The position numbers were made by a program, and so were the translations under genes. This document shows positions 51,806-60,492 of a stretch of DNA of 64,000 nt, in pieces. How positions within the stretch are numbered: the stretch's first letter is position 1; each line of letters opens with the position of its first letter. The notes under the pieces were generated by a model, which was not told the DNA's origin, ran no database searches, and saw only the letters and a program-made list of their open reading frames with translations. The stretch is from an uncultured Acetatifactor sp. (GTDB lineage Bacteria; Bacillota; Clostridia; Lachnospirales; Lachnospiraceae), in assembly GCA_947581865.1 (NCBI GenBank), contig CANPWA010000012.1:1-64000 (forward strand), given 5' to 3'.

Positions 51806-53623
51806 ATGAAAGAAAAGCAGTACAGACTATCGGGAAGGATGGCAGCTGCAGCGCTGGTGCTGTGCTCCTTCTTGATCAATTATAAAAACATATTGACCAG
51901 TTGTCAAGTGGATGCTCAATATCAGGTGGCAATGGCCTACCGGCTCCTGCAGGGGGACCATATGTTTTCCCAGATGTGGGAAGCCCACCAGACCTCGGCA
52001 TTCTTTCTTGCTTTTTTCGAGTGGATTTTTTTAAAGGTCACAGGTTCCACTACGGGCATACTGGTTTATGCCAATGTGGTGGGGATTCTCTGTAAGACGG
52101 CAGTGGCATTCTGCGCCTATGGGACACTAAAAAAATTTGCGGACAGAAAGATGGCCTTTGCAGCGCTGCTCTTTTTGCTGAACGCATATCCCAAGGATGT
52201 GGTGCTGCCGGATTTTGCCAATCTGCAGGTCTGGTTTGGGACGCTTTTGATGTGCTGCCTGATCTGGTATGTGGAAAGCCGCAGGAGGAGATGGCTGATC
52301 TTCAGTGCGCTGTGCCTGTGCCTGGAAGTTCTGGTCTATCCGAGCTGTGCTTTGCTCTGGGTGCTGTGCGTGATCCTGTTCCTTCGCTATGCGCCCGGAA
52401 AATGGCGGGATATCGGGATTTTTACCGGAATCTGCGGCGCGTGCGGCATGCTGTACCTGCTCTATTTTATGCGCGGGAATCCCCGGCAGTTTTTGCAGTA
52501 TATTTACTACATCTGGTCGGGTGATGAAAGCCATGCGACAGGCTTGGGAGAGCGTTTGGCTGTGTTTGGACAGGAACTCCTTGTGCTGGCCTCGGATATG
52601 AGATATATCCTGGCGACGGCAGTGTGTGCGCTTTTGGCCGCAGGGCTTTTTCGGAGTTTCTCGAAACGCAGGGGGGATATATGGAGTAAGACAAGGCTGT
52701 TTTACGCCGTGTGCTGCTGGTTTCTGACATTCTATATTTTGGGATACCTGGCGCATCTGGGGACGGAACAGGCAGGGACAAAGTATCATTTTTTCCTTCT
52801 GTATCTGTTTGTGGAGGCGGCGGCATGGGCGGGTGCAGGCTATTTAAATGCCGTGGAAAAGAGGATCTTTGTGATCGGACAGTTCATAGGGCTGGGGGAA
52901 GGGCTCGCCACGCTTTTGTTGTCCGATATGGGGATATTCTCGGCTCTTCCCTACCTGATCCCCGGCATATGTGTCTGTTTTCTGCCCTTGGGGAAGCTTT
53001 GGGAGGCTGGAGGAAAGAAGGAGGGAGCCCTGAAAAAATGCTGTGTACTGGCGGTTCTCTTCTGCGGTGTGATGATGTTCCGGAATTTTATCTACCGGAA
53101 TGGCTGTATGACCACACCCCGGAATTTTTATGAAGACAGCATATTTGGCGTGACCTGGACAGCCCGGCAGGGACCCTTAAAGGGCATTGTAAACGATGCG
53201 GGCGCTTATGTGGCGGACGTCACCTATCTGGAGTGGCAGGAGAAGATACAGAAAGGTGACCGTGTCCTGGTGGTCAGTTATCCCACGATGCCCGCCGCGA
53301 TCTATCTGAATCAGGAAGTGGAAATCTGTACGGATTCCACGATCTCCACTCCTACCTATTCGGAGCGGCTGTTTACCTACTGGGAGGAAAACCCGGACAA
53401 ATATCCCGATGTGGTCGTGGTGAAATATTTTGACGGCAGTTTTTCCATCGGCGAGTACAATGAAGTAACGGAATGGCTGACCCGGGAAGTCTTCCCGGGA
53501 GAAATGGAGGAAGGAGCCTATTGGAGATATTATTATCGGAACGGATCCTCCTACAGGAGTGCCCCGGATCAGACTGTTGGAAGTAACGGACGGGGAGAAG
53601 GAAATGTCGCCCCGGAAGAATAA
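51806..53623 (+). CDS. polytopic membrane protein, possible GT-C glycosyltransferase
   Basis: A 605-residue protein with about eleven transmembrane helices and a C-terminal extracellular domain of about 140 residues (YLEWQEKIQKGDRVLVVSYP ...). An acidic residue follows the first helix (SCQVDAQYQVAM), as in GT-C enzymes that use polyprenyl-phosphate sugars; no family was firmly recognised. ATG 51806 is likely, although an in-frame ATG at 51770 adds 12 residues. It is divergent from the ABC-F gene. No other wall-polymer gene adjoins it except the GDPD downstream. Confidence 0.68.
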   Translation: MKEKQYRLSGRMAAAALVLCSFLINYKNILTSCQVDAQYQVAMAYRLLQGDHMFSQMWEAHQTSAFFLAFFEWIFLKVTGSTTGILVYANVVGILCKTAVAFCAYGTLKKFADRKMAFAALLFLLNAYPKDVVLPDFANLQVWFGTLLMCCLIWYVESRRRRWLIFSALCLCLEVLVYPSCALLWVLCVILFLRYAPGKWRDIGIFTGICGACGMLYLLYFMRGNPRQFLQYIYYIWSGDESHATGLGERLAVFGQELLVLASDMRYILATAVCALLAAGLFRSFSKRRGDIWSKTRLFYAVCCWFLTFYILGYLAHLGTEQAGTKYHFFLLYLFVEAAAWAGAGYLNAVEKRIFVIGQFIGLGEGLATLLLSDMGIFSALPYLIPGICVCFLPLGKLWEAGGKKEGALKKCCVLAVLFCGVMMFRNFIYRNGCMTTPRNFYEDSIFGVTWTARQGPLKGIVNDAGAYVADVTYLEWQEKIQKGDRVLVVSYPTMPAAIYLNQEVEICTDSTISTPTYSERLFTYWEENPDKYPDVVVVKYFDGSFSIGEYNEVTEWLTREVFPGEMEEGAYWRYYYRNGSSYRSAPDQTVGSNGRGEGNVAPEE

Positions 53624-53632
53624 GATACCCGG

Positions 53633-53711
53633 ATAAATCCAAGACTAGACTGCAGGCGAAGGCAAAGCCTCTCGGGGGACCGCACGGTGGACAGTACCGC
53701 GGAGGATTTAT
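53633..53711 (+). other. structured intergenic segment, possible leader RNA
   Basis: An 8-bp perfect stem (ATAAATCC 53633-53640, GGATTTAT 53704-53711) encloses 63 bases with two internal hairpins (AGGC/GCCT near 53654-53670 and CGGT/ACCG near 53686-53699), followed by T-rich DNA. It lies between the membrane protein and the GDPD gene. It could be a terminator-like structure or a riboswitch-like leader. No class was matched. Confidence 0.35.
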
Positions 53712-53823
53712 TAAAGTTTTTATAATTTTTTGAAGAGCCCTTGCAAAAGAAGGGGCGGAGGCGTAAATTGTAGTTGGTTCCCGGGATAAAGAAACGGGGA
53801 GCCGTTTGGGAGATGATGGGAAA

Positions 53824-54645
53824 ATGATAATACTTGCGATAGTGGCAGCTGTCTTTTTGGCAGTGGTAGTTTTATATTTTCTGATGATCATGCCCCGGAT
53901 GCTGGGCAGACCGGATGTGGCGAAATTCCGCAACTGGCTGTATGCCCACAGGGGATTGCATGACAATGCTTCCGATGCCCCGGAAAATTCCCTCCCCGCC
54001 TTTCAAAAGGCAGTGGAGGCCGGATATGGGATTGAACTGGATATCCAGCTCTCTAAGGACATGATCCCGGTGGTGTTTCATGATTTCACGCTCAGGAGAG
54101 TCTGCGGCGTGGAGGGAAAAGTGAAGGATTACACATATGAGGAGCTGCAGGAATTCCGGCTTTTTCAATCCGATGAACGGATCCCCAGATTCGAGGATGT
54201 GCTGAAACTTGTGGATGGCAGGGTGCCTCTGATCGTGGAGTTTAAGATTGAATTTAAAGACCTGTCCCTGTGCCCTATCGCGGACAGGCTGCTGCGTAAA
54301 TACAAAGGCATGTATTGTATGGAATCTTTTAATCCGCTGGGGGTGTGGTGGTATCGCCGCCACCGAAGGCGTGTGATGCGCGGGCAGCTTGCCGACGCTT
54401 TCTGGCAGGAGGGAGAGTATAAGGGGCTTTTGTATCTTGCCCTGCAGAACCTTCTTGCCAATTTCATCGGCAGACCCGATTTCATTGCCTACCACAGCAA
54501 GTATCCCCACACGCTGTCACGAAAGCTGTGCTGCCATACCATGGGGGCGACAGGGGTTGCCTGGACCATCAAGAGCCAGGAAGAACTGGACCGGGCACAA
54601 AAAGATTTTGATATATTTATCTTTGAAGGTTTTCTGCCCGGTTAG
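53824..54645 (+). CDS. glycerophosphodiester phosphodiesterase, membrane-anchored
   Basis: About 273 residues. An N-terminal helix (about 2-24) anchors a TIM-barrel GDPD domain that splits glycerophosphodiesters to glycerol 3-phosphate and an alcohol. Signatures: YAHRGLHDNASDAPENSLPAF, GIELDIQLSKDMIPVVFHD and VPLIVEFKIE. Catalytic His and Glu/Asp residues are all present. ATG 53824 follows GATGGG; a TTG at 53806 is in frame. It may recycle lipid or teichoic-acid glycerol units. Confidence 0.92.
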   Translation: MIILAIVAAVFLAVVVLYFLMIMPRMLGRPDVAKFRNWLYAHRGLHDNASDAPENSLPAFQKAVEAGYGIELDIQLSKDMIPVVFHDFTLRRVCGVEGKVKDYTYEELQEFRLFQSDERIPRFEDVLKLVDGRVPLIVEFKIEFKDLSLCPIADRLLRKYKGMYCMESFNPLGVWWYRRHRRRVMRGQLADAFWQEGEYKGLLYLALQNLLANFIGRPDFIAYHSKYPHTLSRKLCCHTMGATGVAWTIKSQEELDRAQKDFDIFIFEGFLPG

Positions 54646-54671
54646 GGAAGAAAAGGGCTGGCAGACCGCTT

Positions 54672-54723
54672 GTGAAAAAAATATCAAATATGGGTTGATA
54701 TTTTTTTCACATACTGATATAAT
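54672..54723 (+). promoter_or_regulatory. ppdK promoter with overlapping perfect 16-bp inverted repeat
   Basis: Arms GTGAAAAAAATATCAA (54672-54687) and TTGATATTTTTTTCAC (54695-54710) are perfectly complementary around a 7-base loop. The right arm supplies the -35 TTGATA (54695-54700); after 17 bases comes the -10 TATAAT (54718-54723). The palindrome may be an operator for a repressor and could also act as a terminator for the GDPD gene. Confidence 0.8.
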
Positions 54724-54773
54724 ACAGGGCATAATAAAAAAGGTCTTTATTAAATGAGAGGGAGAACGAGATC

Positions 54774-57398
54774 ATGAAGAAATGGGTATATTTATTTACC
54801 GAAGGCAACGCGGACATGAGAGAACTCCTGGGGGGAAAGGGAGCAAATCTGGCAGAGATGACGCACATCGGTCTCCCGGTGCCCCAGGGCTTTACCGTCA
54901 CGACTGAGGCATGTACGCAGTATTATGAGGACGGCAGAGAGATCAACGACGAGATCCGGGCGCAGATCAATGAACATATTGTAAAGATGGAGGAGCTCAC
55001 CGGCAAAAAATTTGGGGATCTGGAAAACCCTCTGCTGGTGTCCGTCCGCTCCGGCGCGCGGGCATCCATGCCCGGTATGATGGACACCATTTTGAACCTG
55101 GGGCTCAACGAGGAGGTCGTGAACGTCATTGCGGAGAAATCCGGCAACCCCCGTTGGGCATGGGATTGTTATAGAAGATTTATTCAAATGTACTCTGACG
55201 TGGTGATGGAGGTGGGAAAGAAATATTTTGAGCAGCTCATCGATGCCATGAAGGAGAGAAAAGGCGTAAAACTGGATGTGGAGCTGACCGCGGAGGATCT
55301 GAAGGAGCTGGCAGGACAGTTTAAGGCGGAATATAGGGAAAAGATCGGCAGCGATTTCCCCAGCGACCCCAAAGAACAGCTCATGGGTGCGATCAAGGCG
55401 GTATTCCGCTCCTGGGATAACCCCCGGGCGAATGTCTACCGCAGGGACAACGACATCCCCTACTCCTGGGGAACGGCGGTAAACGTACAGTCCATGGCGT
55501 TCGGCAATATGGGTGACGACTGCGGTACCGGAGTTGCCTTCACCCGCGATCCCGCGACGGGCGTAAAGGGGCTGTTCGGAGAGTTCCTCACCAACGCCCA
55601 GGGCGAGGATGTGGTGGCGGGTGTCCGCACCCCCATGAAGATCGCGGAGATGGCGGACAAGTTCCCCGAGGCGTTTGCGCAGTTTGAAGAGGTGTGCAAA
55701 ACCCTGGAGCATCATTACAGAGATATGCAGGACATGGAGTTTACCGTGGAGCACGGAAAACTCTATATGCTGCAGACCAGAAACGGCAAGAGAACCGCTC
55801 AGGCGGCGTTAAAGATCGCCTGCGATCTGGTGGACGAGGGCATGAGGACCGAGGAGGAAGCGGTCGCGATGATCGATCCCCGCAACCTGGACACCCTGCT
55901 TCATCCCCAGTTCGACGCTGCCGCGCTGGAGGCGGCAACCCCCGTGGGCAGAGGGCTCGGGGCATCCCCCGGCGCGGCCTGCGGCAGGATCGTGTTTACC
56001 GCCGAGGACGCCGAGGAATGGGCAGGCAGAGGAGAGAAGGTGGTTCTGGTGCGCCTGGAGACCTCGCCCGAGGATATCACCGGAATGAAGGCGGCGCAGG
56101 GGATCCTCACCGTGCGCGGAGGCATCACTTCCCATGCGGCGGTGGTTGCCCGCGGTATGGGCACCTGCTGTGTATCCGGCTGCGGCGATATTGCCATGGA
56201 TGAGGAGAACAGAAGATTTACCATTGCCGGAAAGGAATTCACCGAGGGAGACTGGATCTCCATCGACGGAACCACCGGAAACATCTATGACGGTGAGATT
56301 CAGACCGTGGACGCCACGATCGCGGGCGAGTTCGGCCGCGTGATGGCATGGGCGGACAAATACAGAAAGTTGAAGGTGCGCACCAATGCCGACACCCCCG
56401 CGGACGCGAAGAAAGCCCGGGAGCTGGGCGCTGAGGGGATCGGGCTGTGCCGCACGGAGCATATGTTCTTCGAGGAGGACAGGATCGCCGCATTCCGCGA
56501 GATGATCTGTTCCGATACCGTGGAGGAGAGAGAGGCGGCCCTGGAGAAGATCCTCCCCTACCAGCAGAGCGACTTTAAACAGCTCTATGAGGCGCTGGAG
56601 GGATATCCCGTGACCATCCGTTTCCTCGATCCCCCTCTCCATGAGTTCGTTCCCACGGAGGAAGCGGACATCGAAAAACTGGCAAAGGCACAGGGCAAGT
56701 CCGTGGAGACCATCCGGAACATCATTGCCTCTCTGCATGAGTTCAATCCCATGATGGGACACAGAGGGTGCCGGCTGGCAGTGACCTATCCCGAGATCGC
56801 GAAGATGCAGACCCGGGCAGTCATCCGCGCCGCCATCGAGGTACAGAAAGCCCACCCGGACTGGACGGTGAAGCCCGAGATCATGATCCCCCTTGTGTGC
56901 GAGACCAGGGAGTTGAAATATGTGAAAAAAATCGTCGTGGAGACGGCAGACGCGGAGATCGCCGCGTCCGGCATCCGGCTGGAGTATGAGGTCGGCACCA
57001 TGATCGAAGTTCCCCGCGCTGCGCTCACCGCCGATGAGATCGCAAAAGAAGCGGATTTCTTCTGCTTCGGCACCAATGATCTGACTCAGATGACCTTCGG
57101 ATTTTCCCGGGACGATTCCGGAAAATTCCTGAATGCCTATTATGACAACAAGATTTTGGAGAACGATCCCTTTGCGAAGCTGGACCAGAACGGTGTCGGC
57201 AAGCTCATGGAGATGTCCATCAAACTGGGCAAGCCCGTCAATCCCGGTCTTCATGTGGGGATCTGCGGCGAGCATGGAGGAGATCCGTCTTCCGTGGAGT
57301 TCTGCCATAAGATCGGGCTGGATTATGTGTCCTGCTCGCCGTTTCGGGTGCCGATCGCGAGACTGGCGGCAGCACAGGCGGCGATCAAGAAGAAATGA
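54774..57398 (+). CDS. ppdK: pyruvate, phosphate dikinase
   Basis: An 874-residue enzyme that interconverts pyruvate, ATP and phosphate with PEP, AMP and PPi, serving PPi-linked glycolysis in anaerobes. The ATP-grasp domain has GGKGANLAEMTHIGLPVPQG, the swivelling domain carries the phospho-His in GGITSHAAVVARGMG, and the PEP/pyruvate barrel ends GICGEHGGDPSSVEFC. Length and order are standard. GGGAGAACGAG precedes the ATG. It has its own consensus promoter within a palindrome and a terminator after the stop. The last 20 or so coding bases are duplicated 1.45 kb downstream. Confidence 0.97.
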   Translation: MKKWVYLFTEGNADMRELLGGKGANLAEMTHIGLPVPQGFTVTTEACTQYYEDGREINDEIRAQINEHIVKMEELTGKKFGDLENPLLVSVRSGARASMPGMMDTILNLGLNEEVVNVIAEKSGNPRWAWDCYRRFIQMYSDVVMEVGKKYFEQLIDAMKERKGVKLDVELTAEDLKELAGQFKAEYREKIGSDFPSDPKEQLMGAIKAVFRSWDNPRANVYRRDNDIPYSWGTAVNVQSMAFGNMGDDCGTGVAFTRDPATGVKGLFGEFLTNAQGEDVVAGVRTPMKIAEMADKFPEAFAQFEEVCKTLEHHYRDMQDMEFTVEHGKLYMLQTRNGKRTAQAALKIACDLVDEGMRTEEEAVAMIDPRNLDTLLHPQFDAAALEAATPVGRGLGASPGAACGRIVFTAEDAEEWAGRGEKVVLVRLETSPEDITGMKAAQGILTVRGGITSHAAVVARGMGTCCVSGCGDIAMDEENRRFTIAGKEFTEGDWISIDGTTGNIYDGEIQTVDATIAGEFGRVMAWADKYRKLKVRTNADTPADAKKARELGAEGIGLCRTEHMFFEEDRIAAFREMICSDTVEEREAALEKILPYQQSDFKQLYEALEGYPVTIRFLDPPLHEFVPTEEADIEKLAKAQGKSVETIRNIIASLHEFNPMMGHRGCRLAVTYPEIAKMQTRAVIRAAIEVQKAHPDWTVKPEIMIPLVCETRELKYVKKIVVETADAEIAASGIRLEYEVGTMIEVPRAALTADEIAKEADFFCFGTNDLTQMTFGFSRDDSGKFLNAYYDNKILENDPFAKLDQNGVGKLMEMSIKLGKPVNPGLHVGICGEHGGDPSSVEFCHKIGLDYVSCSPFRVPIARLAAAQAAIKKK

Positions 57399-57459
57399 GT
57401 TTCAGGGGGTTCACCAAAATGGAGGGTGGGTCCCTTTTTCACACTATCTGAGATACCGC
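57369..57459 (+). repeat. ppdK tail and terminator, copy 1 of a partial duplication
   Basis: Three landmarks recur downstream in the same order: the 20-base ppdK tail (57369-57388, 19 of 20 at 58821-58840), GGGGTTCACC with its hairpin, and GATACCGC (57452-57459 and 58967-58974). Confidence 0.75.
57404..57439 (+). terminator. ppdK terminator
   Basis: A 12-bp stem with several G-T pairs (57404-57415 with 57425-57436), a nine-base loop and a T run, six bases after the ppdK stop. Confidence 0.75.
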
Positions 57460-57733
57460 ATTAAGAGTGGCAATAAGGGTCAGCAAGCGAAAAAGATAAA
57501 ATAGTGGTAATTATTGCAAAAGTAGTATATAATATAAGAAAATATAAATTTGAATGAAAAAGGATAATATCTTGCACATGATGTGTTAGAGTGATATATT
57601 ATTATTTACTGTTGGGTTATAAAGTATATGGTAGATTGATTCGAAAGATGTAAAAGAATGGATTTAATTGTTACAGATATTTTGAAGCAAATGACACATA
57701 CTTCAAATAGTATCTGAAAAGGTAGGGATTGAT
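57440..57733. other. AT-rich intergenic DNA
   Basis: About 290 bases of sharply AT-rich sequence start the islet. Several TATAAT-like strings occur (for example near 57526-57531), but none has a clear -35. No gene was seen. Confidence 0.6.
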
Positions 57734-57973
57734 ATGTACAGTATAAATGAAAAAACAAAAGAGATGGCATCATTTGTTATTGGAATTAATTGCGATACGT
57801 TCAAGGAATTTGATTATGATGATGAGATAAATTTTTTGAATCAGGCAGGTAAGCAAGGATGTAGTTTTTTGCCAAACACAGATAATCGGATTGTTGGCAG
57901 GGGAAATCCACTGCTTGCGAGGGATGAATTCCTTTCAATGGATGAAGTGAATAAGGGACTGTTTGGAGAATAA
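57734..57973 (+). CDS. small AT-rich protein of unknown function
   Basis: A 79-residue soluble protein with no recognised domain. It starts MYSINEKTKEMASFVIGINCD and ends with RGNPLLARDEFLSMDEVNKG, which looks like the end of a globular domain; it might be a short partner protein or the remnant of a longer one. AGGG is spaced nine bases from the ATG. Base composition differs from the core chromosome. The next gene starts two bases after the stop, so the pair is one unit. Confidence 0.6.
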   Translation: MYSINEKTKEMASFVIGINCDTFKEFDYDDEINFLNQAGKQGCSFLPNTDNRIVGRGNPLLARDEFLSMDEVNKGLFGE

Positions 57974-57975
57974 AT

Positions 57976-58710
57976 ATGGATGAAGTTACCAAAGTTTATG
58001 AAGATAGAGCGTTACAGCGTGAATTGGAAGAGATATATAGTCAGTATCACAATTCAATAAAAATATTTATAGGTCAACTGGAAGTTTTGCAAAATAAATT
58101 TCCAGTTGAAATTTTAAATGAGATTCGTGCGGTTTTTTCTCATATAGCTAAAGCATATGTCTGTGAAAGTGAGGAAGTTGCGTGGAAAAATGTCAATAAG
58201 GCGAAAGGGCATATTAAAAGAGCGCAATTAGATGCATATAAATATATGTGTTATGCTTTCGACCAATATTATATTGAATTCCGTGAGCTGTATAAAAATG
58301 TGGATTTATCTCATGTAAATAATGGTGACTTTATAAATGAATTATCAAAGGTCCATGCATCTGCGATTGTAAAGGCTGGAAATGCAAGAATGGTAGAGGC
58401 AAAGGCAGATGATGTTATTGAGTCATATGAAAAATATGAAGATGCGTATTACGAATATGCAACAGTATACAAATTGATTATTACTAATTTGCCAATTACA
58501 GAGAAATTGCAGCAGAAGGAGAAATTGGAGAAAGATGAATTAGATCAGAAAATAGCAATTTTGGAAAAAGGAAATGAGGACTTGCAAAAGCAATTTTCTA
58601 ATTTACAGGATGAAAATAATAAGGAAAAGAAAAAGAATACAATACTTACATATGTATCAATAGGTCTCGGTCTTCTTTCGGTTGTCTTAGGAATAGTCGC
58701 ATTTATATAA
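57976..58710 (+). CDS. helical protein with coiled coil and C-terminal membrane anchor
   Basis: A 244-residue protein of unknown function. It is almost all helical: a charged N-terminal domain (1-165), then a Lys/Glu/Gln coiled coil (about 170-218) and a C-terminal transmembrane helix (about 222-244, ILTYVSIGLGLLSVVLGIVAF), giving a tail-anchored layout with the bulk in the cytosol. GGAG (57965-57968) fits the ATG. It is paired with the small upstream gene in an AT-rich islet after ppdK. No catalytic motif is visible. A tail-anchored helical effector with a small partner is one possible reading. Confidence 0.65.
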   Translation: MDEVTKVYEDRALQRELEEIYSQYHNSIKIFIGQLEVLQNKFPVEILNEIRAVFSHIAKAYVCESEEVAWKNVNKAKGHIKRAQLDAYKYMCYAFDQYYIEFRELYKNVDLSHVNNGDFINELSKVHASAIVKAGNARMVEAKADDVIESYEKYEDAYYEYATVYKLIITNLPITEKLQQKEKLEKDELDQKIAILEKGNEDLQKQFSNLQDENNKEKKKNTILTYVSIGLGLLSVVLGIVAFI

Positions 58711-58820
58711 AAAGGATTAAGAAAAAATGTTCTGTCATAAAAGCACAATTTGGCGCCTCCCGTTTGTCGAATCGCAGATCGGGTGGGGTAAAGAGGGTTA
58801 AAAATCCTCTAAGTTTCACT

Positions 58821-58974
58821 GCAGCACAGGCGGCTATCAATAATTGATGCCATAGGAATTTTGAACGATTTGGCAAAAGTGTATAGAAATGGCTTGAAAT
58901 CAAGGGATTTTGAGCGTAGAGGGGTTCACCGGGGTGGCCGGTGGGCTCCTCTTTTTGTGGGTTTTTGATACCGC
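58821..58974 (+). repeat. partial duplicate of the ppdK tail and terminator, copy 2
   Basis: 58821-58840 repeats the ppdK 3' coding end with one mismatch. 58921-58974 repeats the terminator region from GGGGTTCACC to GATACCGC. About 80 bases lie between the two parts, against 18 bases in copy 1. Confidence 0.75.
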
Positions 58975-59205
58975 TGATAACATGGCGATTGACACAATTT
59001 GGCAAAAGTATACAATTTGGCAAAAGTCAGGGGTTTCCGCAATCGTATGTCGGGAAAAGGTAAAAAGGGATTGGATATTACGGATTTTAGCTGAAAGATG
59101 TATTACTTTGTCTGAAAATGCTGTTGGAATATGGGAAAATGGCGAAAATCTGATACAGTTTGGCAAAAGTGAAACCTTTTGGCAAAAGCTGGTAGTTTTG
59201 CCAAA
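58868..59205 (+). repeat. array of TTTGGCAAAAG-type repeats
   Basis: Five direct copies of TTTGGCAAAAG (58869-58880, 58998-59009, 59016-59027, 59159-59170, 59178-59188) and one inverted copy (GTTTTGCCAAA at 59195-59205). Adjacent copies are 17-19 bases apart. The array lies in a gene-free gap upstream of an FAD oxidoreductase gene and may bind a regulator or replication protein. Confidence 0.75.
58919..58956 (+). terminator. intrinsic terminator, counterpart of the ppdK terminator
   Basis: A 14-bp stem (58919-58932 with 58938-58951, three G-T pairs), loop GGTGG, then five T. It ends the islet's transcription. Confidence 0.8.
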
Positions 59206-59317
59206 TAGTATATGGGTAAAACGGTAAAAATATAATGGGAAAATGATAAGGAATTTTTTGCTTTTTATTCCCGGGAAATAGTCGTTTCATGCCATCTGGT
59301 AAAAAGAAGGAAATTTC

Positions 59318-59328
59318 TATGGTATAAT
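59318..59328 (+). promoter_or_regulatory. extended -10 promoter of the FAD oxidoreductase gene
   Basis: TGGTATAAT (-10 TATAAT at 59323-59328 with an upstream TG). The -35 is poor (TAAAAA near 59300), which suggests an activator or reliance on the extended -10. Confidence 0.55.
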
Positions 59329-59397
59329 CAATGGAGATTTTTGCTTTAGCGGGAACGGTATTCTGCCGAAGTAATAGGAAACAGCAGAGAGGATGAT

Positions 59398-60429
59398 ATG
59401 CGAATGTATGATGTGATAGTGGTTGGGGCGGGGCCTGCAGGATGTACGGCATCCAAGGCCTTAGCGGAAAAAGGCTATAAGGTTCTTCTGGTGGAGAAGT
59501 TCAGGATGCCAAGGTATAAGTCCTGTTCGGGCGTTCTGATAAAGAAATCAATGGAGCTTGTGCAGTCATATTTCGGGGAGGATGTGCCGGAGTCTGCCAT
59601 GTGTACCCCGACAGATAACAGGGGCATGATATTTACAAATGACAAAGGAAAAGAATACCGCTTTGAACAGGAAGGGCTTAATGTATGGCGAAGCCATTTT
59701 GACGGGTGGCTTGCGGAAAAGGCAAGTGAGAGCGGCGCAGAGGTCAGGGATGGAGTGGCAGCCCTTTCATGCACGGAGAGGGACGGATTTGTGGAAGTCA
59801 GCCTGCATGGGGAGAACAATTATACGGAAAGTGCAAGGTATGTTCTGGACGGCGAGGGCGTTGTCGGGACATTGAAGCGGAAGGTCACCGGGGAGGTTCC
59901 CGGATACATAACCACCTTCCAGACATTCAACGAAGGCAGCATAGATTTAGACCCGCATTACTTCTATGCGTACCTGCAGCCGGAGCTGTCGGAATATGAT
60001 GCGTGGTTCAACGTAAAGGATGACCTGCTGGTGCTTGGCGTGTCCGTGAAGGATATGGATAAGATTGACTATTATTATGGGAGTTTCATTGCCTATATGG
60101 AAGAAAATCATCACCTGCGTATCAGCAGGCAGACCAAGAGCGAAAAGTGGCTGATGCCGCATATCCGTCCGGGATGCCGTGTGGACTACGGTGTGGGGCG
60201 TGTCCTTTTTGCCGGGGAGATCGCCGGGTTTCTGAACCCTATGGGTGAAGGGATATCTGCCGGAATGGAGAGCGGATACTGTGCCGCCTGTGCAATCATG
60301 GAACATTTTGATAACCCGTTAATGGCTTGTGAGGCTTATCGGCAAAGCACGGAAAATTTGAAATCCTATATGCAGCGCCAGTGGAGCCTTGTGGGAGGGA
60401 TGGCTGGCACGTTTAAGGAGATGGAATGA
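59398..60429 (+). CDS. FAD-dependent oxidoreductase, geranylgeranyl-reductase-like
   Basis: A 343-residue flavoenzyme. The N-terminal Rossmann FAD site is DVIVVGAGPAGCTASKALAEKG, followed by the family motif PRYKSCSG. A second FAD contact lies near RVLFAGEIAGFLNPMGEGIS. This matches the GG-reductase/halogenase-like group (GR2) that reduces isoprenoid or polyene double bonds or oxidises small substrates; the substrate is unknown. It stands alone, between a repeat-rich gap and a convergent MerR gene. GAGAGGATGAT precedes the ATG. Confidence 0.88.
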   Translation: MRMYDVIVVGAGPAGCTASKALAEKGYKVLLVEKFRMPRYKSCSGVLIKKSMELVQSYFGEDVPESAMCTPTDNRGMIFTNDKGKEYRFEQEGLNVWRSHFDGWLAEKASESGAEVRDGVAALSCTERDGFVEVSLHGENNYTESARYVLDGEGVVGTLKRKVTGEVPGYITTFQTFNEGSIDLDPHYFYAYLQPELSEYDAWFNVKDDLLVLGVSVKDMDKIDYYYGSFIAYMEENHHLRISRQTKSEKWLMPHIRPGCRVDYGVGRVLFAGEIAGFLNPMGEGISAGMESGYCAACAIMEHFDNPLMACEAYRQSTENLKSYMQRQWSLVGGMAGTFKEME

Positions 60430-60439
60430 AAGCATAAAG

Positions 60440-60482
60440 CAGGAAAGGGGTGATACTCTTTTTCTGCTATTCACTTTCCTGT
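60440..60482. terminator. possible bidirectional terminator
   Basis: CAGGAAAG (60440-60447) pairs with CTTTCCTG (about 60474-60481), with further TGA/TCA pairing inside and T-rich loop DNA, between convergent genes. Confidence 0.5.
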
Positions 60483-60492
60483 GCCAGCGTAT

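Noticed and set aside
53633..53711. c-di-GMP-I riboswitch
   Set aside because: Only a GCAAAGCC string matches; the other conserved aptamer blocks are missing.
57404..57439. tRNA fragment suggested by GGTTCACC (also at 58923)
   Set aside because: The sequence forms a terminator hairpin, and no acceptor or anticodon arm can be drawn.
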